Assembly: GCF_046707225.1 (NCBI RefSeq)
Contig: NZ_JBJKOP010000029.1
Span: forward strand, 1 to 64,000
From: Caproicibacter sp046707225
GTDB lineage: Bacteria > Bacillota > Clostridia > Oscillospirales > Acutalibacteraceae
DNA length: 64,000 nucleotides
Direction of reading: 5' to 3'
Below the pieces are notes generated by a model. It did not search any database and had not been told where the DNA came from. It worked only from the letters and a program-made list of their open reading frames with translations. A program made the translations under genes and the position numbers. Shown one piece after another: positions 14,964 to 23,527 of this stretch (within the stretch, counting starts at the first letter, position 1; every line of letters begins with the position of its first letter).

Positions 14964-16148
14964 ATGTCAAGGAAAATCGTTGTAGCAGGTGCTTGCCGTA
15001 CGGCAATCGGTAAATTTGGTGGGACTCTCTCCAATGTGCCTTTGGTTAATATTGGCACGACGGTTGTAAAGGAATCCATGAAACGCGCCGGTATCTCGCC
15101 GGATCAGGTGGATGAAGTCATTCTTGGCTGCGTTTATCAGGCCGGTGTTGGCCAGAACATTGCGCGTCAGGTTTCTGTCGGCTCAGGCATTCCGATTCCG
15201 GTACCGGCTTTTACTCTGAATAATATGTGCGGTTCCGGTTTGAAAAGCATCAATGTCGCTGCGGCAATGATCGCGGCCGGCGAAGCGGATGTCATTGTTG
15301 CGGGCGGTATCGAGAACATGTCCAGCACGCCTTACCTGCTGAAAAACGCAAGATTCGGTTATCGTATGCGCGACGGCAAGCTGATTGATTCCCTGATTTA
15401 CGATGGTCTGGAAGACACATTCAATCATTATCATATGGGAATTACGGCGGAAAACGTCGCAGAAAAATATGGAATTACCCGTCAGATGCAGGATGAGTAT
15501 GGCGTAATGAGCCAGAATCGTGCCGAAAAGGCGTTAAAAGAAGGCAAATTCAAAGAAGAGATCATCCCGATGGAAGTTAAATTGAGGAAACAAACGGTCC
15601 TGTTTGACACAGACGAGGACATTCGTCCCGGCACGACCATCGAAAGCCTTGCAAAACTGAGGCCGGCATTCAAACCGGACGGAACCGTTACGGCCGGAAA
15701 CGCTTCCGGTATTGACGACGGTGGTTCCGCGGTTGTTCTTATGTCGGAAGAAAAAGCGAAAGAGCTTGGTGTAAAGCCTCTGGCAACATGGGTTGCAGGT
15801 TCGTGGGCAGGCGTTGATCCGGCTTACATGGGACTTGGTCCGATTGAAGCAACAAAAAAGATTATGGCGAAAACCGGCCTGACCGTTTCGGATATGGACC
15901 TTGTGGAAGCCAACGAAGCGTTTGCAGCGCAGACCCTTGCGGTTGCACACGACCTGAAGCTTGATATGGACAAGACGAACGTAAACGGCGGAGCGATTGC
16001 TCTCGGCCATCCGGTCGGCTGCTCCGGCGCGCGTATTCTCACCACCCTGATTTATGAAATGAAGAGGAGAAAGAGTGAGCTGGGCCTTGCGACTCTTTGT
16101 GTCGGCGGCGGCATGGGCGTTGCCACCATTGTTAAAATGGAAGGCTAA
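14964..16148 (+). CDS. thlA: Acetyl-CoA C-acetyltransferase (thiolase)
   Basis: Condenses two acetyl-CoA to acetoacetyl-CoA (or elongates longer acyl-CoA), the first step of butyrate or caproate formation. The 394-residue protein has the three catalytic motifs: nucleophilic Cys in NNMCGSGLKSI (near residue 88), His in GGAIALGHPVGCSGAR, and the second Cys in LATLCVGGGMG. Start ATG 14964 follows GGAGG; a TTG at 14937 lies before that site. It heads the thl-crt-hbd-bcd-etfB-etfA operon. Confidence 0.95.
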   Translation: MSRKIVVAGACRTAIGKFGGTLSNVPLVNIGTTVVKESMKRAGISPDQVDEVILGCVYQAGVGQNIARQVSVGSGIPIPVPAFTLNNMCGSGLKSINVAAAMIAAGEADVIVAGGIENMSSTPYLLKNARFGYRMRDGKLIDSLIYDGLEDTFNHYHMGITAENVAEKYGITRQMQDEYGVMSQNRAEKALKEGKFKEEIIPMEVKLRKQTVLFDTDEDIRPGTTIESLAKLRPAFKPDGTVTAGNASGIDDGGSAVVLMSEEKAKELGVKPLATWVAGSWAGVDPAYMGLGPIEATKKIMAKTGLTVSDMDLVEANEAFAAQTLAVAHDLKLDMDKTNVNGGAIALGHPVGCSGARILTTLIYEMKRRKSELGLATLCVGGGMGVATIVKMEG

Positions 16149-16185
16149 TCAGTCATCAAACTGAAACATTTTAGGAAAGAAGGCA

Positions 16186-16968
16186 ATGAAGATGGGGTAC
16201 GTGAAGTATGAGCAGAAGGATCTGGTCGGGGTCGTTACCATTGACCGCGAAAAGGCTCTGAATGCCCTCAACACCGAAGTCCTTGCCGACCTGGAAGCGG
16301 CGGTCGACGCGATTGACCTTGGGAAAACCCGCTGCGTGATTATTACCGGCGCCGGTCAGAAGGCCTTTGTCGCCGGAGCGGACATCGGCGCGATGAGCAC
16401 GATGACAAAGGAACAGGGCCGGGTGTTCAGCAAGCGCGGCAATGATGTTTTCCGCAAGATTGAAAGCCTGCCGATCCCCGTCATTGCGGCCGTCAACGGT
16501 TTTGCGCTGGGTGGAGGATGTGAACTTTCGCTCAGCTGCGACATCCGCATTGCGTCCGAAAACGCTTTGTTCGGTCAGCCGGAAGCCGGTCTCGGCATTA
16601 CGCCCGGCTTTGGCGGAACACAGCGCCTGGCGCGCACAATCGGCGTTGGCAAGGCAAAGGAACTGATTTATACCTGCGGCAAGGTCAAAGCCGATGAGGC
16701 GCTGAAAATCGGTCTGGTCAACGCGGTATATCCGGCGGATCAGCTGATGGACGAATGCATGAAGCTGGCCGGGAAAATCGCGCGGAACGCTCCGATCGCG
16801 GTTCGTCAGTGCAAAAAAGCGATCAACCTCGGCCTGCAGATGGATATTGATACGGCTGTGTCCCTGGAAGCGGAGCTGTTCAGCTTTTGTCTGGATACCA
16901 AAGACCAGAAAAACGCGATGACCGCTTTCTGCGAAAAGAGAAAGCCGGATCCGTTTATCAACGAATGA
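16186..16968 (+). CDS. crt: Enoyl-CoA hydratase/crotonase
   Basis: Dehydrates 3-hydroxybutyryl-CoA to crotonyl-CoA. The crotonase fold is clear: AFVAGADIGAM for the oxyanion hole and NGFALGGGCELSLSCDIRIA with the catalytic Glu region, then GLGITPGFGGTQRL. 260 aa is standard. The start ATG at 16186 is preceded by AGGAAAG; it is followed 36 bp on by hbd in the same operon. Confidence 0.95.
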   Translation: MKMGYVKYEQKDLVGVVTIDREKALNALNTEVLADLEAAVDAIDLGKTRCVIITGAGQKAFVAGADIGAMSTMTKEQGRVFSKRGNDVFRKIESLPIPVIAAVNGFALGGGCELSLSCDIRIASENALFGQPEAGLGITPGFGGTQRLARTIGVGKAKELIYTCGKVKADEALKIGLVNAVYPADQLMDECMKLAGKIARNAPIAVRQCKKAINLGLQMDIDTAVSLEAELFSFCLDTKDQKNAMTAFCEKRKPDPFINE

Positions 16969-17004
16969 TTTTTGAAGGTAAAAATATATAAGGGGGTTTT
17001 TTCT

Positions 17005-17844
17005 ATGATCGTTGGCGTTATTGGTGCGGGGACGATGGGCTCCGGAATTGCTCAGGCGTTCGCTCAGACAGAGAATTATTCCGTAAAGCTTTGTGATATT
17101 AACGCAGAGCTGGCTGCGGGCGGCAAAAAAAAGATTGAGAAGACGCTGTACAGAGCCGTTTCGAAAGGAAAAATGGAACAGGCTAAGGCAGACGCGATTC
17201 TCGCAAAAATCACGACTGGTACCAAAGAAATCGTTTCGGACTGCGACTTGGTTGTGGAAGCGGCTCTGGAACGCATGGACATCAAAAAGGCGCTGTTCAA
17301 GGATTTGGAAAGCATCTGCAAAAAGGACTGCATTTTTGCAACAAATACGTCTTCCCTTTCCATTACGGAAATCTCCAGCGGCCTCGACCGGGCGGTCTGC
17401 GGCATGCATTTCTTCAATCCGGCTCCGGTCATGAAGCTGGTTGAGGTGATCGCCGGCATTACGACTCCCGATTCCACAGTGGAAAAGGTCAAGGCGATTT
17501 CGGCAGAGATCGGCAAAACGCCGGTACAGGTCAAAGAGGCCGCCGGATTTGTCGTAAACCGTATCCTTGTTCCTATGATCAATGAAGCGGTTGGCATCTA
17601 CGCCGACGGGACGGCCTCCGCCGAGGATATCGACACCGCGATGAAGCTTGGCGCGAATCACCCGATGGGCCCTCTGGCTCTGGGCGATCTGGTCGGCCTC
17701 GACATCGTTCTTGCGGTTATGGAAGTTCTTCAGAATGAGACTGGTGATCCGAAATACCGCCCGCATCCGCTGCTCAGAAAAATGGTTCGCGGCGGTTTGC
17801 TCGGCAGAAAAACCGGCAAGGGCTTTTACGATTACAGCAAGTGA
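17005..17844 (+). CDS. hbd: 3-hydroxybutyryl-CoA dehydrogenase
   Basis: Reduces acetoacetyl-CoA to (S)-3-hydroxybutyryl-CoA with NAD(P)H. The Rossmann motif GAGTMGSGIAQ is at residues 7-17. GMHFFNPAPVMKLVEV holds the catalytic His, and VNRILVPMINEA and NHPMGPLALGDLVG mark the C-terminal domain. 279 aa is normal. The start was set to ATG 17005 after AAGGGGG rather than the longer frame from 16972. Confidence 0.95.
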   Translation: MIVGVIGAGTMGSGIAQAFAQTENYSVKLCDINAELAAGGKKKIEKTLYRAVSKGKMEQAKADAILAKITTGTKEIVSDCDLVVEAALERMDIKKALFKDLESICKKDCIFATNTSSLSITEISSGLDRAVCGMHFFNPAPVMKLVEVIAGITTPDSTVEKVKAISAEIGKTPVQVKEAAGFVVNRILVPMINEAVGIYADGTASAEDIDTAMKLGANHPMGPLALGDLVGLDIVLAVMEVLQNETGDPKYRPHPLLRKMVRGGLLGRKTGKGFYDYSK

Positions 17845-17880
17845 CTCTGGCAAAGCTAATATGAATTTGGAGGAACGAGT

Positions 17881-19020
17881 ATGGACTTTCAACTGAGTAA
17901 AGAACATGAAATGGCCCGCACTCTCTTTAGAGACTTTGCGGAAAAAGAAATAAAACCATATGCGCAGGACGTCGATGAGAACGAACGCTTTCCGAAGGAA
18001 GCGCTTGAAAAATTCCGTCAGTACGGCTTTATGGGAATCCCTTATCCGAAGGAGATGGGCGGTCAGGGCTGCGATACGCTGACCTATGCAATGTGCGTAG
18101 AAGAAGTGGCGAAGGTATGCTGCACCTCCAGCACAATGCTTTCCGCCCACACCTCCCTTTGCACGTGGCCGATTTACAAATACGGCACTGCGGAGCAGAA
18201 GGCGAAATACATACCGAAACTGACTTCCGGCGAATGGCTGGGCGCTTTCGGTCTGACGGAGCCGAACGCGGGCACCGACTCTTCCGCACAGCAGACCAAG
18301 GCGGTTCTTGACGGCGACCACTATGTGATCAACGGCAGCAAGATCTTCATCACCAACGCGGGTTACGCCGATGTTTATGTAATCTTTGCCATGACCGACA
18401 AGAGCGCCGGCAACCACGGCATTACCGCGTTTATTGTCGAAAAGAATTTCCCGGGCTTTTCCATCGGCAAAAAGGAAAAGAAGATGGGCATCCGCGGTTC
18501 CGCGACCTGCGAACTGATTTTTGAGAACTGCATCGTTCCGAAAGAAAATCTGCTCGGCCAGGAAGGCAAGGGTTTTGTTGTTGCCATGACGACGCTGGAC
18601 GGCGGACGGATTGGCATCGCTGCTCAGGCGCTCGGCCTCGCGGAAGGCGCTTTGAACGAAACTGTGAAATACGTGAAGGAAAGAAAGCAGTTTGGCCGTC
18701 CAATTTCAAAATTCCAGAACACTCAGTTTGAAATCGCCGACATGTACACCAAGGTTCAGGCTGCGCAGCTGCTTCTTTACAAAGCTGCCATCGCTAAAGA
18801 TCACCAGAAGAGTATTTCGCTGGAAGCGGCTGAGGCTAAACTTTACTGCGCAACCGTTGCGATGGATGTGACCACCCGCTGCGTACAGCTGCACGGCGGC
18901 TACGGCTACACGCGCGAGTACCCGGTGGAGCGCATGATGCGCGACGCGAAGATCACCGAGATCTACGAGGGCACCAGTGAAGTTCAGAAGATGGTCATTT
19001 CCAAATATGCCTTGAAGTAA
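17881..19020 (+). CDS. bcd: Butyryl-CoA dehydrogenase (short-chain acyl-CoA dehydrogenase)
   Basis: FAD enzyme that reduces crotonyl-CoA to butyryl-CoA; with EtfAB in clostridia it couples this to ferredoxin reduction by flavin-based bifurcation. Signatures: GAFGLTEPNAGTDSS (flavin site), QAFG-type central region with ERKQFGRPISKFQ, and the catalytic Glu in KITEIYEGTSEVQ near residue 365. 379 aa, intact. It is directly followed by etfB-etfA (27-bp gap). Bifurcation is family knowledge, not visible here. Confidence 0.95.
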   Translation: MDFQLSKEHEMARTLFRDFAEKEIKPYAQDVDENERFPKEALEKFRQYGFMGIPYPKEMGGQGCDTLTYAMCVEEVAKVCCTSSTMLSAHTSLCTWPIYKYGTAEQKAKYIPKLTSGEWLGAFGLTEPNAGTDSSAQQTKAVLDGDHYVINGSKIFITNAGYADVYVIFAMTDKSAGNHGITAFIVEKNFPGFSIGKKEKKMGIRGSATCELIFENCIVPKENLLGQEGKGFVVAMTTLDGGRIGIAAQALGLAEGALNETVKYVKERKQFGRPISKFQNTQFEIADMYTKVQAAQLLLYKAAIAKDHQKSISLEAAEAKLYCATVAMDVTTRCVQLHGGYGYTREYPVERMMRDAKITEIYEGTSEVQKMVISKYALK

Positions 19021-19047
19021 GGCGGAAACTCTAAGGAGGGAAATTCG

Positions 19048-19830
19048 TTGAATATTGTCGTTTGCATAAAGCAGGTACCGAATACCAATGAAGTAAAGCT
19101 GGATCCCAAAACCGGCACCCTGATCCGCGAGGGCGTGCCGTCCATCATCAACCCGGATGATAAGGCCGGTCTGGAGGCGGCTCTTCGCCTGAAGGACGCG
19201 AAGGGTGCTCATATCACCGTTCTTTCCATGGGCCCGCCGCAGGCGGATGCCGCTCTGCGTGAAGCGCTTGCCATGGGCGCGGACGATGCTGTGCTTGTAA
19301 CGGACCGCGCGTTTGGGGGCGCCGATACATGGGCTACTGCTTACACGATTGCCGCTGCACTCAAAACCATGGATTATGATCTGATTATTACGGGCCGTCA
19401 GGCAATCGACGGTGATACCGCGCAGGTTGGCCCGCAGATTTCCGAAAACCTGAACCTTACCAATATCAGCTATGCGGAAGATATTAAGGTAGAAGGCGAC
19501 TCTGTGATTGTAAAGCGGCAGTTTGAAGACCGCTATCACATCATCAAAGCCAAAATGCCGTGCCTGATTACCGCTCTGAGCGAACTGAACGAGCCCCGCT
19601 ACATGACCCCGGGCGGAATTTTCGACGCTTATCAGAAAGAGATCAAGGTAATTACCCGCAAGGACCTCGATGTGGACGACAGCTGCCTCGGCCTGAAGGG
19701 CTCTCCGACTCATGTTGTGAAGACCTTTACTAAGAGCGCGAAAGCTGCGGGTACCGTTGTCAATAATCTGAATCCTCAGGAAGCGGCCGAGTACATACTC
19801 GAAAAGCTCAGAGAAAAATTCATTATATAG
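19048..19830 (+). CDS. etfB: Electron transfer flavoprotein beta subunit
   Basis: Small subunit of Etf, which passes electrons between NADH, ferredoxin and Bcd. MNIVVCIKQVPNTNEVKLDP at the N-terminus and TGRQAIDGDTAQVGPQ (residues about 112-127) are diagnostic of this family and its nucleotide-binding fold. The start is TTG 19048, with GGAGGG at good spacing and no better ATG. 260 aa. It is followed 18 bp later by etfA. Confidence 0.95.
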   Translation: MNIVVCIKQVPNTNEVKLDPKTGTLIREGVPSIINPDDKAGLEAALRLKDAKGAHITVLSMGPPQADAALREALAMGADDAVLVTDRAFGGADTWATAYTIAAALKTMDYDLIITGRQAIDGDTAQVGPQISENLNLTNISYAEDIKVEGDSVIVKRQFEDRYHIIKAKMPCLITALSELNEPRYMTPGGIFDAYQKEIKVITRKDLDVDDSCLGLKGSPTHVVKTFTKSAKAAGTVVNNLNPQEAAEYILEKLREKFII

Positions 19831-19848
19831 TTGAAAGTGGTGAGCTAC

Positions 19849-20865
19849 ATGGATATTCAGGAATATAAAGGTATATATGTATTTATCCAGCAGGTCGACG
19901 GTCAGGTGGCCGGCGTTTCCCATGAACTGCTCGGCAAAGCGAAAGAGCTTGCAAAAGATATGGAAACGGAAGTTACTGCGGTTCTGCTGGGCTACAATGT
20001 TTCCGGCCTTTGCAAGGATCTGTCAAGCTACGGCGCGGATAAGATCATCATGGTCGACAATAAGGACTTAGAGCTTTATTCCACAAAGCCGTATGCTTAC
20101 TGCATGTGCCATATCATTGAAAAGTACAAACCCGCCGCGGTTCTTTACGGTGCTACCGCAATCGGCCGTGACCTCGCTCCGCGTGTGGCTGCCAGAGTCC
20201 GTACCGGTCTGACTGCAGACTGCACGAAGCTCGACGTTGCCGACGACGGCACAAAGAACCTGAGAATGACCCGTCCGGCATTCGGCGGAAACATCATGGC
20301 AACCATCATATGCCCGGATTATCGTCCTCAGATGGCGACGGTCCGCCCGGGCGTCATGCAGAAAATTAAGCCGATCGACGGTGCTTCCGCTCCGACCGAC
20401 TCGATTGACATTGAAATTCCCGCTTCCGAAAAGGATGTTCAGATTCTGGAAGTCATCAAGAAAGAATCGCAGAAGATGGACATTCAGGACGCGAAGATTC
20501 TGGTATCCGGCGGCCGCGGCATGGGCTGCCCGGAGAACTTCAAGCTTCTTGAGAATCTCGCGGATGCTCTCGGCGGAACCGTCAGCTCTTCCAGAGCCTG
20601 CGTCGATGCAGGTTGGGTGGAAAAAGATATTCAGGTTGGTCAAACCGGTAAAACGGTTCGTCCGAACCTCTATCTTGCCTGTGGCATTTCCGGTGCAATT
20701 CAGCACCTGGCCGGTATGGAAGAGTCCGATGTCATTGTGGCCATCAACAAGGACGAAGGCGCACCGATGTTTGAAGTTGCGGACTTCGGCGTTGTCGGCG
20801 ATGCTCTTAAAGTTCTTCCGCTTCTTACGGAAGAAGTCAAGAAAGCAATGGCTGCCCGCAAATAA
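19849..20865 (+). CDS. etfA: Electron transfer flavoprotein alpha subunit
   Basis: Large Etf subunit with the FAD-binding C-terminal domain: VSGGRGMGCPENFKLLE (near residue 218), SSRACVDAGWVEKDIQVGQT and YLACGISGAIQHLAGM, ending in IVAINKDEGAPMFEVADFG. The N-terminal domain starts MDIQEYKGIYVF. ATG 19849 was chosen for GTGGTG upstream; the longer TTG frame starts right at the etfB stop. Last gene of the operon; strong terminator at 20885-20922. Confidence 0.95.
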   Translation: MDIQEYKGIYVFIQQVDGQVAGVSHELLGKAKELAKDMETEVTAVLLGYNVSGLCKDLSSYGADKIIMVDNKDLELYSTKPYAYCMCHIIEKYKPAAVLYGATAIGRDLAPRVAARVRTGLTADCTKLDVADDGTKNLRMTRPAFGGNIMATIICPDYRPQMATVRPGVMQKIKPIDGASAPTDSIDIEIPASEKDVQILEVIKKESQKMDIQDAKILVSGGRGMGCPENFKLLENLADALGGTVSSSRACVDAGWVEKDIQVGQTGKTVRPNLYLACGISGAIQHLAGMEESDVIVAINKDEGAPMFEVADFGVVGDALKVLPLLTEEVKKAMAARK

Positions 20866-20884
20866 TTTTGTATCCATATGGATC

Positions 20885-20922
20885 AAGGCCCGGCATACTG
20901 ATCGGTATGCCGGGCCTTTTCT
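20885..20922 (+). terminator. Terminator of the butyryl-CoA operon
   Basis: A 14-bp stem (AAGGCCCGGCATAC with GTATGCCGGGCCTT) followed by TTTTCT. Confidence 0.85.
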
Positions 20923-20943
20923 CATGTGAGATGATTTACTAGC

Positions 20944-21282
20944 CTAGAGCCCCATGCGTCGCACACTGTCCGCGACAAGATCCGTCAGCTCCGTTTCCGC
21001 GCCCAGACTGAAATTCAAAAACACGCCGGAACCGCCCCCGGCTCCGATCGCGGCAATGAATACGCTGCGGTCAGCGCCCGCTACGGTTAGGCTCAGGCTT
21101 GCCCGATTGCCGTTTCTCATAAAATATTTGTCGTAAACCCGAACGGCAACTTTTGTTCCCCCGGACTGATAGTTGCTTTCATCCACAAGATTCATGCTGA
21201 CTCCGCTTCGAAGAATATCATTTTCCAAAGTTGAAATAATTGACTCAAAATCCCCGTTTACAAGCTTTTCAAATTTAGCCAT
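20944..21282 (-). CDS. DUF6054 family protein
   Basis: 112 residues: MAKFEKLVNGDFESIISTL at the N-terminus, then VAVRVYDKYFMRNGNRASLS and a glycine-rich IGAGGGSGVFLNF toward the C-terminus. This layout matches the small cytoplasmic family DUF6054 from Firmicutes, for which no function is known. ATG 21282 is preceded by GGAGGGAT; an ATG seven codons upstream covers that site. It is divergent from the TetR gene. Confidence 0.75.
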   Translation of the reverse strand: MAKFEKLVNGDFESIISTLENDILRSGVSMNLVDESNYQSGGTKVAVRVYDKYFMRNGNRASLSLTVAGADRSVFIAAIGAGGGSGVFLNFSLGAETELTDLVADSVRRMGL

Positions 21283-21338
21283 ATCGATCCCTCCGATTTT
21301 CATTTGCTTTCAGTATATCATAATATACGAAAAATTGC

Positions 21339-21367
21339 TTGACAAAGAAAGTGAAGAGGGATAATAT
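21339..21367 (+). promoter_or_regulatory. Promoter of the tetR-radical SAM operon
   Basis: TTGACA (21339-21344), 17-bp spacer, TAATAT (21362-21367). Confidence 0.75.
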
Positions 21368-21369
21368 AT

Positions 21370-21390
21370 AAACGTGTTTTAAACATGTTT
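21370..21390. promoter_or_regulatory. Candidate TetR operator
   Basis: Just after the -10 box is a symmetric stretch in which AAACGTGTTT is followed by the perfect palindrome AAACATGTTT (21381-21390). Its position at the transcription start fits autorepression by the adjacent TetR protein. Confidence 0.5.
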
Positions 21391-21403
21391 AACAGGAGGA
21401 GTC

Positions 21404-21976
21404 ATGAGGGAGAAAGAAGACCTGAAAAGCCAGCTGATTTCAGCGGCGACGGAGCTGCTGCGCGAAAGCGGGGACCCGACGGGGATTACATCCCGTCAAA
21501 TCGCCGCTGCTGCCGGGACGAACGCAGCGATGATCAATTATTATTTCGGATCAAAGGATGAACTGCTGACCGAGGCGGTAGGCAAGATGATTGAATCAGA
21601 AGCGGAATGGTTTTATTCTCCTCCGGATTCAATGGACTCTCCCAAAAAAACTCTGCGGAAAATCCTGCTTCATCTGTCGCAAATGGTACTTCATTATCGG
21701 CGGTTCTCGAAAATTTTTATTCCGCATATTCTGCTCGAAGATGAAATCGTCAGCCCCGTCTATCTTCTTCCCCTGCTGCGAAAACATTTCGGAACCGAAA
21801 AAAGCGAAGTGGAATGCAGAGTCATTGCGTACCAGATGATTTCTTTCTTGCAGCTCGTGTTTTACCGTTCCGACGCGTTCCTGCGTTATGCGGGGATCAA
21901 TCTGTTCGACGAAAGCGCCTGTGAAACTCTGATTGATCTGGAAATGGATTTATTTTTACCGGAGGAGAGAGTATGA
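21404..21976 (+). CDS. TetR/AcrR family transcriptional regulator
   Basis: 190 residues. The N-terminal helix-turn-helix is typical: ITSRQIAAAAGTNAAMINYYFGSKDELL (about residues 28-55). The C-terminal 130 residues form the ligand domain and are not informative. ATG 21404 is preceded by AGGAGG. It overlaps the radical SAM gene by 4 bp (ATGA), so the regulator probably controls that gene and itself through the palindrome at 21370-21390. Confidence 0.88.
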   Translation: MREKEDLKSQLISAATELLRESGDPTGITSRQIAAAAGTNAAMINYYFGSKDELLTEAVGKMIESEAEWFYSPPDSMDSPKKTLRKILLHLSQMVLHYRRFSKIFIPHILLEDEIVSPVYLLPLLRKHFGTEKSEVECRVIAYQMISFLQLVFYRSDAFLRYAGINLFDESACETLIDLEMDLFLPEERV

Positions 21977-23055
21977 CTAATTTAGCGGAGTACATGAATC
22001 AAGCAATCAGCGAAATTGTTTCATCCGCCCTGCGGACCAGCCTGAAAAATCCCAAAGAAAGCAGATTCTTGCTTCATGCCGGCTCAGCGCAGAAAAAAGC
22101 GGCGGAGCTTCGCGGTACTTATGAAAAGAACGGAACCCATGTTCCGCCGTTTCTCATCGCCAGCATCACCCAAAAATGCAACCTTCACTGCGCGGGGTGC
22201 TACGCGAGGGCAAACCATTCCTGCATGGATCATCCAACAGCAAATGAAATGGACGCCGATCGCTGGGACGAAATTTTCCGTGAAGCCGAAGAACTCGGAG
22301 TTTCCTTTCTGCTGCTAGCCGGCGGTGAGCCTTTGACCCGCGCGGATATTCTGACGGCGGCGGCTTCACATCAGAATCTGATTTTTCCGGTTTTTACAAA
22401 CGGGACGCTGGTTCGGGGGGAACTTCTGGACCGGTTTGACAGCAGCCGGAATCTGATTCCGGTTCTCAGCATTGAGGGGGACAGGGAACATACGGATATA
22501 AGGCGCGGAAAGGGAATTTACGATATGCTTGCGGAAACCATGGAGCAGCTGAAAAAACGCGGTATTTTTTATGGAGTTTCCATCACCGTCACAAAGGATA
22601 ACTTATGTCAAGTTACCGATCGGGAATATTTGCGCCTGCTTAAGCATGCCGGGTGCGGCCTTGTGTTTTATGTTGAATATGTGCCGGTCGAATCCGGCTC
22701 CGAGCAGCTGGCGCCCGGGGAGCGGGAACGGGTTTTGCTTGAGCAAAGGCTCGACCGCCTGCGGGAAGAATTTCATTCGATCATCTTTCTTTCTTTTCCG
22801 GGCGACGAAAAAGCGCTGGGCGGCTGTCTTGCGGCGGGGCGCGGGTTCTTTCATATCAGCGCGGCGGGCGCTGCGGAGCCCTGCCCTTTCTCTCCGTTTT
22901 CCGACACCAGCGTTCTGTCCGGCGGCCTGAAACACGCACTTGACTCCGGACTGTTCAGAAAGATCCGGGAAAGCGGAATTGAAACGGAGGAGCATACGGG
23001 CGGATGCACCCTGTTTGCAAAAGAAAAAGAAGTCCGCGCCCTGCTCGGCGAATAA
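21973..23055 (+). CDS. Radical SAM protein with C-terminal Cys cluster
   Basis: 360 residues. The [4Fe-4S]-SAM motif is CNLHCAGC (CX3CX2C, near residue 72), followed by FLLLAGGEPLTR (the GGE motif) and FPVFTNGTLV. The C-terminal region has further cysteines (GGCLAAGRG, EPCPFSP, GGCTLF), like a SPASM/twitch auxiliary cluster. Proteins of this type modify peptides or small molecules, but no precursor peptide lies beside it and the substrate is unknown. The start overlaps the stop of the TetR gene. The TetR pairing suggests induction by a small molecule. Confidence 0.85.
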   Translation: MTNLAEYMNQAISEIVSSALRTSLKNPKESRFLLHAGSAQKKAAELRGTYEKNGTHVPPFLIASITQKCNLHCAGCYARANHSCMDHPTANEMDADRWDEIFREAEELGVSFLLLAGGEPLTRADILTAAASHQNLIFPVFTNGTLVRGELLDRFDSSRNLIPVLSIEGDREHTDIRRGKGIYDMLAETMEQLKKRGIFYGVSITVTKDNLCQVTDREYLRLLKHAGCGLVFYVEYVPVESGSEQLAPGERERVLLEQRLDRLREEFHSIIFLSFPGDEKALGGCLAAGRGFFHISAAGAAEPCPFSPFSDTSVLSGGLKHALDSGLFRKIRESGIETEEHTGGCTLFAKEKEVRALLGE

Positions 23056-23061
23056 ACCGAT

Positions 23062-23505
23062 TTACAGGGAGCGGACAAAATAAGTCATGTCGGTTAAAAT
23101 GATTCCGTTTTCCACGATGGGTTCCGGGTAATTCTCTGTAAAGAAATTATTTATGACATGGGAATATCGAAATCCATTTTTTTGATAAAACGAAAAATTC
23201 CCCTCGGAGGTACCGACATACATTTTTTTGTACCGTGCGGCGTAAAAAGAGAGAAGAAAACGAATCATGCGGCTGCCGATTCCTTGACATTGAAAACGTT
23301 CTTCAACCGCCAGATTCTTGAGTTCACAGCTTGTCCGGTCCAGCGGAAGAACGGCGCTCACGCAAATTGGAACGCCGTCGGATTCTGATACGAAAAGATC
23401 GCTCCGGCCAAGATAGCGGTTAATCATGGCTTCGTCCGGATCGGCAAGCAAAAGGAGAGGAAGGAATGCAGCCTTTTGGTTAAAAATCTGTATCGTGTTT
23501 TCCAA
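23062..23505 (-). CDS. GNAT family N-acetyltransferase
   Basis: 147 residues with the acetyl-CoA binding motif A in LAVEERFQCQGIGSRMIRFL (residues about 66-85, Q-x-x-G-I-G) and motif B in MYVGTSEGNFSFYQKNGF. The acceptor is unknown. It lies convergent to the radical SAM gene, only 6 bp from its stop, and upstream (same strand) of no linked gene. Confidence 0.85.
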   Translation of the reverse strand: MENTIQIFNQKAAFLPLLLLADPDEAMINRYLGRSDLFVSESDGVPICVSAVLPLDRTSCELKNLAVEERFQCQGIGSRMIRFLLSFYAARYKKMYVGTSEGNFSFYQKNGFRYSHVINNFFTENYPEPIVENGIILTDMTYFVRSL

Positions 23506-23527
23506 TCGCCAATTCCACCTTTCGAAC

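Noticed and set aside
16171..18417. 748-aa minus-strand open frame opposite crt-hbd-bcd
   Set aside because: It is a shadow of the strongly conserved plus-strand genes, with no start context or homology.
20068..20925. 285-aa minus-strand frame opposite etfA
   Set aside because: Shadow of etfA; it runs across the operon terminator and has no plausible start or family.
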